This document shows, piece by piece, positions 23,543 to 34,668 of a DNA stretch of 64,000 bases (position 1 is the first letter of the stretch; each line of letters starts with the position of its first letter). A program made the position numbers and the translations under genes. Source of the stretch: Cryptomeria japonica (Eukaryota > Streptophyta > Pinopsida > Cupressales > Cupressaceae); assembly GCF_030272615.1 (NCBI RefSeq), contig NC_081405.1, forward strand, positions 569,965,095 to 570,029,094, written 5' to 3'. The notes under the pieces were generated by a model. The model did no database searches. It was given only the letters and a program-made list of their open reading frames with translations, and was not told the DNA's origin.

Positions 23543-25657
23543 ATGGCGCCTAAGATCCAAGATCCCATTGTTATCAAGAATGTAGAGAAGCCCTCACTAA
23601 AATACTCTTTGACTCCCAAAGTTGCATCTAAACCGGATGACAAAACCGTTTTTTCACTCATCCCGGATAGAGTGTTGTTAGTCGAGGATGTGAGATTCTT
23701 CACCAAATGTTGCATTGAAGAACTCGGTCATGTTGAAATTAAAGACACCTATGATGAATTATGCACAGATGGTAAATTAAATAGCAAGTATGAGCACATC
23801 AAGATCAAGGGATTGACTGAAGCCCTAACCTATCCCCATGTGTTCAAACCCTAGTGGGTCAAGTTTGTTCTAAGAAGAGTTCACGATGATTTCATGTGGC
23901 TAGAAGAGAAACCATTTAAGATTACCAAGGAAATTATTCATCTGATTACCGATTACCCTATTTATGATCATGCCCGAGCCCAAAAGATGACATCACAGAA
24001 GGAATTGATTAGTTTAACCAGAGTGGAATCAAATTGTAGAGGATTAAAATTGAACAATGTCACAGATGAAGAACTAAAATTTGCCATAAGAGTAATAGGT
24101 TACTGTTTCTTCCAATCAGCAAGGGAAAACAGTGTACCCTGTGCAACAGTAGATTACTATTATGTGAATGTTGTGGAACCAAGGACTCAATCTTTGTCAC
24201 CGATGGGTTACAAGATTGACTTTGACATCACACAATAGCAAATTGATGCATTTCTTACATTACTGAGGCATGCTACTGAGCTAAGGTATGGAACCTATGA
24301 GGAAGTGAAGGAAAAGGTAAAGATGAGCATTGTAGTACCCAAAGCTACAAGAAAGTCAACAAAGATGATAAAGGCATTATTAGGGAAATTCGAAGAAGAC
24401 TCTCCCTCTACACCTGTCAAAGACACCATTGCTATTACCAAAGAGGAATCTGAAGCCCAAGAGGCAGCTATAAAACTGAGCACTGAATTGCCTAAGGGAA
24501 AATTGTTGAAGAGAAAGAAACAGGACACATCAAAGGCCTCACCAACTTCACCTCCAAAGAGACCTAACACTAGAGCATCAGTGGCTTCACCAAGTAAGAA
24601 AACAAATAGTTTTACTATTCCCAAGGTAACAAAGACCTATAAGAAATCTACTTGGAGACTCATTTTGGCAAAAGAGTCTAGTGATACCGAATCAGAGGAT
24701 GCAAGCAAATTTCAGATTGTCAAAAGCAAGAAGGTAAATGTACATAGTGTTGAAAAATTCAATGCTAATCTAAAAGAATATGGAGGATTTGGATCATTTA
24801 GATATGTTAAGTATGAAACCAAAAATAGTGATAAGAAGAGACAAATTGAAGAAGCTGTCATCTGCACACTTCTAAAATTCCAATTAGCTCCATTGGAACT
24901 AGCTAAGTCACTTCTGAATGAACTTTATTTGCATATTGATAATAGGTGGAAGTATGCAGTGGACTCGGAGAAATAGATCAGAGAAAAAAGTCTAGTTCAT
25001 CTCTTTCCTAACATGTCAGTAGCTGAAATAAAAGAACATTTGACAACCTACAACTCAAAGTTTTTTGTCAAACAAAGAGCCTTAAAACTGATGAATGGAC
25101 TGTATATTGAAGTGGAAAATGAGACAAAAGAAAAGTGGCAGGAAATCTTTAAAGTTAAGGATGCTGGTGAACAAGCTACAGTTGAAATTATTGATCTCAC
25201 CAAGGAAGATCCTGATGTTACCGAGCAAGACCCTGCTGAAACCATTCAAATAGATGAAGATGTCATGGATACAGAGGCACCAGAAAAGGAAATGATAGAA
25301 GGCAATGCATATGCAAAACTTGTATCTAGTGAATCAATCTTGGAACAAGTTCAACCTTATCCATCGGTCAAACAACCTGTCTCAATCGAAACCCCTCATG
25401 ACACGGAGCAAGGCACTGAAGGCCACAAGTCTACAATAGGAGAAGGTACTACTCAAGAACAGATCAACCAAGCCACCTCCTTATCTACTACACAAGAGGG
25501 AAGCACTCTAGATGGCTTAATATCATTACTGGCTAATATTCAAGCACATAATTCTTTAATGGATAGTGTAAAGAATTCCTTCTCTATCGCTCTCACCGAA
25601 GCACAGACCAAGTACAAATCCATTTTTGACCAGTTACCACCCCCGAATGGTAATTAA
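23543..25657 (+). pseudogene. T2 ORF2: unknown protein, nearly open
   Basis: One frame of 705 codons runs from ATG (23543) to the stop after PPPNGN (25655-25657). It is broken only by three TAG codons (23852, 24236, 24974). At the first and third, T1 has Gln codons; at the second T1 has Leu. Compared with T1 it lacks about 125 codons near 24155 (after PCATVD) and several hundred codons near 25440, both in frame. Retained parts are the N-terminal region, a basic Lys/Ser/Pro segment (about 24480-24640), a conserved block around 24700-25150 with GSFRYVKYET, an acidic stretch (25200-25290) and the C-terminal helix. I do not recognise a family. That two diverged copies keep one frame suggests past selection for the protein. 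Confidence 0.78.
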
Positions 25658-26045
25658 GTTTTGATATTTGTCAAAAAGGGGGAATGATATGATATAGTAT
25701 TAGGGGAGTGATACAACATTGAGGGAGTGTAGTATTCAAAGTATCAAACAAAAGGAGTATAGTATACAGGGGGGGTATACCGAGCAAAGCACGCAGAGTA
25801 TCCAAGAGTAGTGCACCGAGCAGTGAACAGGACAGTAAGAAAACATCACAAGCAACACATAGAACATTGATCATTGATCATGCAAAATCAGAGTTTTGTA
25901 TAGTATATTGATAAGGGGAGTATATCTGGATATATTATTTCATTGACTATTATATATACTGTTAGTTTAGTCAAATTTTGCAAGTATATAGATTATTGAG
26001 TTATAACTTTGAAAGTAGTTTTTGTCAAATATCTCAACTAATGTC
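25658..26045 (+). other. T2 3' untranslated region with repeated G-rich tracts
   Basis: It contains AAAAAGGGGGAATG (25671), AGGGGAGTGATAC (25703), GAGGGAGTGTAGTAT (25721), AGGAGTATAGTATAC (25755) and a run of seven G's (about 25769). These look like spaced, decayed copies of a polypurine motif. No coding region is seen. Confidence 0.6.
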
Positions 26046-26057
26046 AAAAGGGGAGAT
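26046..26057 (+). other. polypurine tract of T2
   Basis: AAAAGGGGAGAT, directly before the 3' LTR and identical to T1's. Upstream ATGTC is also shared. Confidence 0.88.
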
Positions 26058-27182
26058 TGTTACTACTTATCAAGTTGCCATTAGTTTTATGATTAAAGTT
26101 ATTCTATATACTCTAGTCGGTTATCTCTACCGAGATATTCAGTTGGTATGCACAGTCTAGTCAGTTATTGAAGAAAGTAGTCTCAGATCGTAGTATACAC
26201 CGAGCTGTCTACTGAGTATCATTTCATGTCTACTAAGCAGCAAAGATGACACACCGAGTGAAATGTGTTACCAGATTCATTGAACTTGGACATACATATG
26301 AAAACATGTTACAAGATCGAGGAACATCTAACTGCTATCACATTGGAAATTGCACTTAAAGATTGTGTATTATTTTGAGGTCATCTAACCAATGAAATAT
26401 TGTGCATGGTTATTCATTCGATAAAACATGTTTGTAAGATCGAAGCAATGGATGGATCACTGACATAAGAGATCTATTTATACAACATGAGTTAAGAATT
26501 AAAAAAGGTGTGTGCATGAGTGTAAGAAGACTGTTACAAAGACACAAAGGTCACCGAGAAGGTTTTCAGAGAATAGTTGAAGAACAGAGTAAACAAAAGG
26601 GTTTACCGAGTTACTATATGGGTTATCGAGGTATGCTATAAGCAAGGTAATCTATTCTGAGCACATAGAATCTGCTATAACATTCTAGATGTAAAGTTGT
26701 GGATATTTGTAATGATTTATTATAACATTTTGAAGTTGTAAGAGAAACCTTTAACAGGGTAAAAGACTCTAAACAAGTCTATAAATTATAAAGCCTCTAA
26801 CCAGGTGCAACATTTAGTTTAAGTGTTGTAAAATCCTTTAGCAAGGTAGATCTAACAGATCTTGTTACTCCTAACAGGGTAAGCTATCAGAAATAGGTAA
26901 ACATGTAGCTCTAATCGAGAACTCTTTATTATTGTAGTAGTGAAGTTGTGGGAGCCATCCCCACTACAGTTTTTCTCTCTAACCAAGAGCTTCTGCATAA
27001 CCAAAATATATGTGTTATGGAGTGAATCATGTATGATTGTTATCTATTTGTTTTAGCTTTATATTATGTTACTACACTATTCTATTTATGCATAATAGTA
27101 AAGTTATTGTTGAAGAGAAGTTTTGGAGTACTGATTCACCCCTCCCCTCTCAGTACATTAGCTTTCCATATTGGGCCTAAGA
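26058..27182 (+). repeat. 3' LTR of T2
   Basis: This 1,125-bp LTR is a close match to 20466-21605. Its end is mutated (AAGA for TACA), but the TSD directly follows, which fixes the boundary. Confidence 0.92.
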
Positions 27183-27612
27183 ATGAAGATTCTATTTTGA
27201 GGAGTACATTATGATTAGATTTAACCATCCAATTGTAGTCAGTGTGACTCCCATTTTGTGATTGAGAAGTGAGCTATAGGAAGTTGGCCTTTTTGCATGT
27301 GCAGACCCCATTTGTACACACATACTATCTGTAGTAGTATCATTTGATTGTGGGTAAGGTTTCCCACCTTGGTTTTTCCCCTTACAGGGTTTCCATGTAC
27401 AAATAACTATGTTATGTGTTGTGTATGTTATTTGTCTTTCTATTTCATGCATTAAACTTTACCAGTACTGTTATTAATTGCTAAACTGTCTACTGGCATT
27501 AAAGTTTGGTTTATCGGTATTATGCACTAAGTTTGGATAAGTTAGTTTTGGTTTGAAATCTATAGACAATTAATTCACCCCACCCTTTTAGTTGCCTTCG
27601 GGACCTAACAAT

Positions 27613-27624
27613 TGGTCTCAGAGC
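27613..27624 (+). other. primer-binding site of A
   Basis: TGGTCTCAGAGC, one change from TGGTATCAGAGC, two bases inside the 5' LTR. Confidence 0.8.
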
Positions 27625-28577
27625 GTAGTCCTCTTTTTGCAGGAGTTTAACAACTTGAGGAGATCCCATTTCTACTAACTATTTCAGGAAGGACAATTTG
27701 AAGATTGATGGAACTAACTATGGTATATGGAAGATCAGAATAGAGACACATCTGAATTGCATTGGAAAGGACATATGGGATGTTACAAAGAATGGCTATG
27801 TTGTTTCTACTCAAGGTCAACCTATTCCACCAATCTTGGCTAAAGATGAAGAAAATGATTGCAAAGCAAGAGAAGCACTTTTGAGTGCATTGTCAGATCA
27901 ACAAATCATGGGATTATCAAACTGATCTACTGCTAAAGCTATTTGGGATAAATTGGAGACATTGAATGAAGGTGATACCACTGTCAAAATTGCAAAATTG
28001 GAATGCTTTTGGGTCAGGTATGAAAATGTGAAAAATGGAAGAAGATGAAAGGATTTTTGCTTTTATGGAAAGAGTTAATGAAATTGTTTTGGGTATACAA
28101 TGGTGTGGAGGATCCTTAAGTGAAGATGAAATTGTTTCTAAAGTTTTAAGAGCTTTTCCATCGGCATAAAAAATGAAAGTAACTACTATTAATGAATTGA
28201 GAACAATGCCTAATGCATCAGTATCTAGATATACTTTGGTTGGAAAACTTTCATCTTTTGAAATTAACGAATTTGGTCCTATTGCTTCAATTAAGACAAA
28301 TTTGGCTTTCAAAGCTTCATCATTTGCAACATCTTCATCATCATCTAAAAAATCTGATTGGAAAGGACTCTATGCTAGAGAACTTGAAAAAATCAGAAGA
28401 GAGAATGAAGAACTTGAAGAGCTTGAAGCACTATTTGCAAGGAAAATGCCTAAAGGTCTAATTGGAAGTAAGTATGAAGGTAGAGCACCATTTAAATGTT
28501 TTAACTGCAATAAAATTGGTCATATGGCATCTAGGTGTCCTAATAGACGTGCAAGATTGAAAGAAGAAGCTATAAGT

Positions 28578-29077
28578 GTTGGTATTTTGGTATGGTTTTG
28601 TCATTGATGTCAACACCTACTAAAACACTAGCACTTTGGAGATCTAGCAGCATTCATTGGCAAGCAAGTAACTATTGCATAGCTACTGGTATATGGTTCA
28701 CCGATAGGATATAATGATCACTGGCACTTGAAATGATATGGAACACACTTGGTAATATCAAAGACATCATGTGGACATTTATGTACACTTACTATTTGTA
28801 GTAGTATCATTTGATTGTGGGTAAGGTTTCCCACCATGGTTTTTCCCCTTACAGGGTTTCCACATACAAATATTGGTGTCATGTGTTGTGGATGACCTTG
28901 TGTTTATGCTTCATGCATTAATCTTTACCGGTATAGCAATTAACTGTTAAAATTGTCTACCAGCATACTTAACTGGTTTATCGGTATTAAGCATTAAGTT
29001 GGTTAAGTTATTTTTTATTTGAATTTATTAGACAACTGATTCACCCCCCCCTCTTCAGTTGTCTCTGGGACCTAACA
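28578..29077 (+). repeat. 5' LTR of B, with 561-bp internal deletion
   Basis: Only 500 bp against 1,041 bp for the 3' LTR. Bases equivalent to 33810-34370 are missing, with a CAT shared at both break points. The 5' LTR keeps a 20-bp stretch (near 28700) that the 3' LTR has lost, and A's LTR shows that stretch is ancestral. Confidence 0.9.
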
Positions 29078-29079
29078 TT

Positions 29080-29091
29080 TGGTATCAGAGC
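29080..29091 (+). other. primer-binding site of B
   Basis: TGGTATCAGAGC, two bases from the LTR end. Confidence 0.9.
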
Positions 29092-29133
29092 TTAGTCCTC
29101 TTTTGCAAAAGTTTAACAGCTTGAGGAAATCCA

Positions 29134-32100
29134 ATGTCTACTAATTATTTCAGGAAGGATAGTCCTAAACTTGATGGAACCAACTATGGCATATGGAAGA
29201 TCAGAATGGAGACACATCTAAATTGCATTGGTAAAGACGTTTGGGAAGTTACAAAGAAAGGTTATACTGCTGGTGTACCTGGTCAACCCAATCCAACTAA
29301 CTTGGCTAAAGAGGAGGAAAATGATTGCAAAGCAAGAGAAGCACTTTTGAGTGCATTACCAAATCAACAAATTATGGGATTATCAAATAGGTCTACTACT
29401 AAAGCTATTTGGAATCATTTGGAAATACTGAATGAAGGAGATTCCATAGTCAAAATTGTAAAACTTGAAAGCTTCCGGGTCAGGTATGAACATCTGAAAA
29501 TGGAAGAAGATGAAAGGATTTCTGCTTTTATGGAAAGAGTAAATGAAATTGTTTTCGGTATTAAATGTTATGGAGGAACCTTAAGTGAGGATGAAATTGT
29601 TTCAAAAGTTTTAAGAGGATTGCCACTGGCATATAAAATGAAGGTTATTGCTATAAATGAGTTAAGAACAATGCCTAATACATCAGTAACTAGGGATACA
29701 TTGATTGGGAAACTTTTAGCTTTTGAAATTGAATAATTTGGTCCTGTTGCTACTATTAAGACAGATTTAGCCTTTAAAGCATCAACATAATTTGCTCCAT
29801 CATTTCAAAAATCTGATTGGAAAGCCTTTTATGCAAGAGAACTTGAAGAAAGAAGGAAAGAAAATGAAGAACTTGAAGCACTATTTGCAAGGAAAATGCC
29901 TAAAGGTTGAGTTGGAAGTAAGTATAAAGGTAAAGCACCCTTTAAATGTTTTAACTGCAATAAGATTGGTCATATGGCTTTAAGATGCTTTGATAGACAT
30001 GCTAGACTAATAGAAGAAGCTAGAAGAACATACAAGCCTAATCCTGAATATCAGAGATACAGATTTAAGAAGAACAAAGACAAATCTTGTTACATTGCTG
30101 ATGAAGGTGTGACTGATGATTCTGATGAGGATCCAACAGACAATGGATGTTTTTTTGTTGCTATAACAGAAGATCAACCGACACCTACTGCTCAATCAGT
30201 AGAACAAGCCCTAGTAGCTAGAGTTGAAGTAAAGGATGAATGGATCATTAACTTAGGATGCTCACATCATATGACAGGAGACAAAGGTAAATTCTTGAAC
30301 TTTCAAGAATACAATGGAGGTTTAGTTAGATTTGGAGATGACAAAGCCTATTCAGTCAAAGGTAAGGGTAAAATATCTCTTGATAGTAAGCATAACACTG
30401 ACAATGTTTACTATGTTGAAGGATTAAAGCATAATCTTTTAAGTGTTGGTCAATTAGTTGAGAAAAGATTTCAGTTACAATTTAAAAATGGAAAATGCAA
30501 AATCATGAATAGAACTGGTTTGGAAATTGCAACCGGTAATTAGACTAGAGGTAATATCTTTCATTGAATAACAGTGAAAAGACATGCTTGATTGCACATA
30601 TAGATGAAAGTTGGTTATGGCATAAGAGAATCTGTCATGTAAACTTTGATTGCATGGTGAAGATCAGTACTACTAAGGTAGTTAGAGATCTACCTAAAAT
30701 TGTCAAACCTCAGAATGCAATATGTAAGGAATGTCAATTTGGAAAACAAGTTAGAGCTAGTTTCAAAAGTATTCCAGAAAAATCCAATAATGCTCTTGAT
30801 TTGATTCACACTGATTTATGTGGTCCAACTAGAACTAAAAGCTTACAAGGTGATAGATATTTCATGCTAATCATTGATTACTATTCTAGAATGTGTTGGG
30901 TTACTTTTCTCAAAGAAAAATTAGAAGCACTTGGAAAGTTCAAACTATTCAAAGCAATGGTTGAAAATGAAACTGGTAAGAAAATCAAATGCTTAAGATC
31001 AGATCAAGGAGGAGAATTCACATCTAAGGACTTTAATACATTCTATGAAGTGAATGGAATCAGAAGACAACTATCAGCACCTTAGACACCACACCAGAAT
31101 GGAGTTGTTGAAAGGAAAAATAGAACTATCTTGGATGTAGCAAGAAGTATGTTATTAGAAGCAAATTTACCATGTGTATTGGAGAGAAGCAGTCAGCACA
31201 ACGGTCTATACATTCAACAAAGTTCACATCAAAGGTGAAACCGGTAAGAACCCTCATGAACTATGGTTTGGTAATACTCCTACTCTTAAGTCTTTCAGAA
31301 TTTTTGGAAGTAAATGTTATATTAGAAGAGATGAGTATATTGGAAAATTTGATCCTAGAAGTGACGAAGGAATATTTCTTAGTTATTCATCTAAGAGCAA
31401 GGCATATAGATGTTTTAACAAGATATTGTAGAAAATTATTGAGAGTACAAATGTAAAAATTGATGAACAATTCAAAGGAACTTCAAGGTATATAGACTCT
31501 GAACCGGCAATAGAAATTGTGACAAATGAACCTACACTAAATCCACTGGTATAAAATGAAGATTCAGTTACCCCAATGCCATCTAAGGATTCCATAATAA
31601 CTGAGGAACAATAGCAAACATAGCCACCCTGGTATGTAAGATTGAATCATTCTGAAGATCAGATAATTGGAAATAAATTTAAAGGAGTTATGACAAGAGG
31701 AAGATTGGCAAATGAAGAGGTATGTCTTATTTCTCAAATTGAACCATCATTTGTTAATGAGGCATGTGAAGATAAATTTTAGATTAAAGCTATGGAAGAA
31801 GAATTAGAACAAATTGAGAAAAATAACACTTGGACAATAGTTCCTCGGCCTAAAGATAAAAATGTAATTGGAACCAAATGGGTATTCAGAAACAAACTTA
31901 ATGAAGATGGTAAGGTTGTTAGAAATAAAGCAAGACTAGTGTGTAAGGGATATTCTCAGAAAGAAGGAGTTGATTACAATGAAACCTTTGCACCGGTAGC
32001 TAGAATTTAAGCAGTCAGATTATTCTTGGCTTTTACAGCACACAAGAACTACAAAGTTTATCAAATGGATATTAAATGTGCATTTTTGAATGGAGATATT

Positions 32101-33276
32101 GAAGAGGAAGTATACATTGAACAAACTGATGGATTTTCTTTGACAGATGACAATGATATGGTTTTCAAGTTAAGAAAAGCTCTGTATGGATTAAAACAAG
32201 CTCCAAGAGCTTCATATGCAAGATTGCATAAGTATCTTTTAAAGATTGGTTTTACTAAAGGAAATGCATACATCAATTTATATTACAAAATAACTAATGA
32301 TGACATCTTTATTATAGAAGTATTTGTTGATGATATAATGTTTGGAGGAGAAGATGGTTTATGTAAGGATTTTACTAGTAAAATGCAGCAAGAATTTGAA
32401 ATGTCTATGATTGGAGAAATAAAATTCCTTTTAGGATTGCAGATTTCACAGACTGATAAAGGTATATTCTTGAGTCAATCCAAATACTTGGAAGAGTTAG
32501 TAAAGAAATTTGGGATGGATAACTCTAAATTGGTAAGCACACCTATGACTACACATGACAAATTATCTCAAAGGGATGAATCTACACCTGTTAATCCAAC
32601 TAGATACAAATCTATGATAGGAGGTTTACTGTATTTGACACAAACCAGATCTGATATTATGAATGCAGTATGTGTTGTTTCTAGATTTCAAAGTAATCCT
32701 AGAGAAAATCATGAATCAATAGTAAAAAGGATTTTCCGGTACTTACAAGGCACTATAAATCTTGGACTATGGTATCCTAGAGATGAAAACTTTGAATTAT
32801 GTGCATACACAGATACAAATTGGGTAGGAGATGTGGATGATAGAAAAAGCACCACCGATGGAGCATTCTTTCTTGGAAATAGACTAGTTTCTTGGTTGAG
32901 TAAGAAACAAAGTTGTACATCTTTATCAATAGCAGAATCAGAATATGTTGCAGCAGCAACTAACTATACACAGGTACTATGGCTGAAGCGAATGTTGAAA
33001 GACATAAAGGTAAAATGCAAGGAACCTATTACTATATATTGTGATAACACTGCATCAATTGATATATCTAAGAATCTAGTACTACATTCTAAAACAAAAC
33101 ATGTTTCTATCAAACTCAATTTTCTAAGGGAAAAAGTTGAAGAAAAAGAGATAAAACTGGTTTATGTGAATACTAAAGAACAACTTGTAGATATTTTCAC
33201 AAAACCTTTGCCTAAGGAGACTTTTGAATATCTCAGAGATCAGCTTGGAGTCATACCACCACCGGTAGAGACTTAG
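29134..33276 (+). pseudogene. gag-pol of Copia B, frameshifted
   Basis: ATG at 29134 begins Gag (MSTNYFRKD). A knuckle CFNCNKIGHMALRC lies near 29950. The protease triad is NLG instead of DSG (near 30250). A stop and frameshift occur near 30541-30560. Integrase has the zinc region (CKECQFGK) and LRSDQGGEF, but IIDYYSR replaces the usual IIDDYSR. A second frameshift lies near 31170. RT runs 31792-32700 with a stop at 32008 and the FVDDIMF motif (32320). RNase H (YTDTNW, AESEY, CDN) completes a 416-codon open stretch (32026-33276). The reading order is that of Ty1/copia. The 3' half is the best-preserved pol segment in the window. Confidence 0.92.
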
Positions 33277-33627
33277 ACAGTTGATGATTGTCATCAACCG
33301 GCAGAATTAAAAGATAAATCTTTTACTCCGGTCTTTAATGAGGAAGCTACTTATCAGGGGGAGTAGTTGGTATATTGAATTGATTGGTATTTTGTATATG
33401 AACTTGGTTTTATTATAACTTTGGCATTTGATGTCAAAGGGGGAGAGATATCTATGGCATGGATAACACATGTTGCTCCCAGGGGGAGAGATTGTTGTTT
33501 GGGAGAGACTATTACTCTCTGTATTTTGGTTATGATCTTTTTGGAGATTGTTGGTTTTTGGCATTTCTGTTTTGGCACTTTGATGGTTTTTCCATATTGT
33601 GCTGCCATCAATGCCAAAGGGGGAGAT
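33277..33627 (+). other. B 3' untranslated region with repeated polypurine motifs
   Basis: It holds several copies of a polypurine/LTR-start signature: AAAGGGGGAGAGAT (33436), CAGGGGGAGAGATTGTTG (33479), TTTGGAGATTGTTGG (33538) and AAAGGGGGAGATTGTTGG (33616). Only the last abuts the LTR. The same layout recurs in A (37917-38294). Confidence 0.7.
33616..33627 (+). other. polypurine tract of B
   Basis: AAAGGGGGAGAT directly before the 3' LTR at 33628. Confidence 0.88.
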
Positions 33628-34668
33628 TGTTGGTATTTTGCTATGGTTTTGTCATTGATGTGAACACCTACTAAAACACTAGCACTTTGGAGATCCAACA
33701 ACATTCACCGACAAGCAAGTAACTATTGCACAGTTACTGATATATGGTTCACCGGCACTTGAAATGATATGGAAGACACTTGGTAATATTGAAGACATCA
33801 TGTGTACATCTTATCTTAATGAATTAATCATTGGTATATTCATATTTGCATATTTTCTTTTACCGACAAATAGGTCTAGGGTTACCTAGGGTTACACTGA
33901 TAGGTTTATCTTTTCCTAATCAGCATGGAACGCTATGGAAATAATTAATTATTATTGTAAATACATTTAGACGACATGTTCAATCAGTTATTGCATCGGA
34001 TATTATATTATTTGTAAAATGTTTTTATTGTAATATCTTGTAGAGTCGACCTACTAAAATTGGTCTTAGGTTATGGTATAAAGGTAAGATCTTATTTGTA
34101 AGATCAAGTGTGGAATGCGAAAAAGAATTGTGTGAAGGTATATGCGAGATTAAGCAGTGCAATACATGCAGACATCATTTGAAGGTGAAGTTAGGTTTTT
34201 GTGAAAGCATATCAGCATTACACCGGTACTAAATCTAGCATATGAAGATGCTATTTTGTGCAGTACATTCTTATTGGATTTAACCATCCAACTGTAGTCA
34301 GTGTGACTCCCATTTTGTGATTGAGCAGTGAGCTCTAGGTTGTTGGCCTTTTTGCATGTGCAGACCCCATTTATGTACACTTACTATCTACAGTAGTATC
34401 ATCTGATTGTGGGTAAGGTTTCCCACTATGGTTTTTCCCCTTACAGGGTTTCCAAGTACAAATATTGGTGTCATGTGTTGTGGATGACCTTGTGTTTATG
34501 TTTCATGCATTAATCTTTATCGGTACAATAATTAACTATTAAAACTGTCTACTGGCATACTTAACTGGTTTACTGGTATTAAGCATTACGATGGTTAAGT
34601 TGTTTTTGAATTGAATTTATTAGACAACTGATTCACTCCCCCCTCTCAGTTGTCTCCAGGACCTAACA
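33628..34668 (+). repeat. 3' LTR of B
   Basis: This 1,041-bp LTR, TGTTGGTATT..ACCTAACA, has a likely TATA box TATAAAGG at 34077-34084. The end region contains GATTCACTCCCCCCTCTCAG. Confidence 0.92.
34077..34084 (+). promoter_or_regulatory. likely TATA box in B 3' LTR
   Basis: TATAAAGG in U3. The equivalent stretch is deleted from B's 5' LTR, so B has lost its own promoter. Confidence 0.45.

Larger units (their letters stand above)
20466..27182 (+). mobile_element. T2: family T non-autonomous LTR retrotransposon
   Basis: This 6,717-bp element lies between perfect TSDs ATGAA (20461-20465 and 27183-27187). Order is 5' LTR, TGGTATCAGAGC primer site, gag, ORF2, G-rich 3' region, polypurine tract, 3' LTR. 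The 3' LTR end reads GGCCTAAGA where the 5' LTR has GGCCTTACA, so its terminal CA is mutated. It is shorter than T1 mainly through two in-frame deletions in ORF2. It has no pol gene. Its ORF2 is the better preserved of the two copies, with only three stops. Confidence 0.93.
19819..27610 (+). repeat. 5' LTR of A, split by T2
   Basis: 19819-20465 plus 27188-27610 make 1,070 bp matching 38295-39366 (1,072 bp). T2 interrupts it with a repeated ATGAA. A TATATAT-like box lies near 20290. The U5 end holds CCCCACCCTTTTAGTTG, a variant of the family motif. Confidence 0.88.
28578..34668 (+). mobile_element. B: Copia retrotransposon nested in A
   Basis: This 6,091-bp element lies between perfect TSDs ATAAG (28573-28577 and 34669-34673), inside the gag-pol frame of A, which reads on across the site. 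It is the same family as A: same LTR ends, primer site, Gag start and pol order. Its 5' LTR has lost 561 bp including the promoter region. Its coding region has stops and two frameshifts. Confidence 0.94.
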
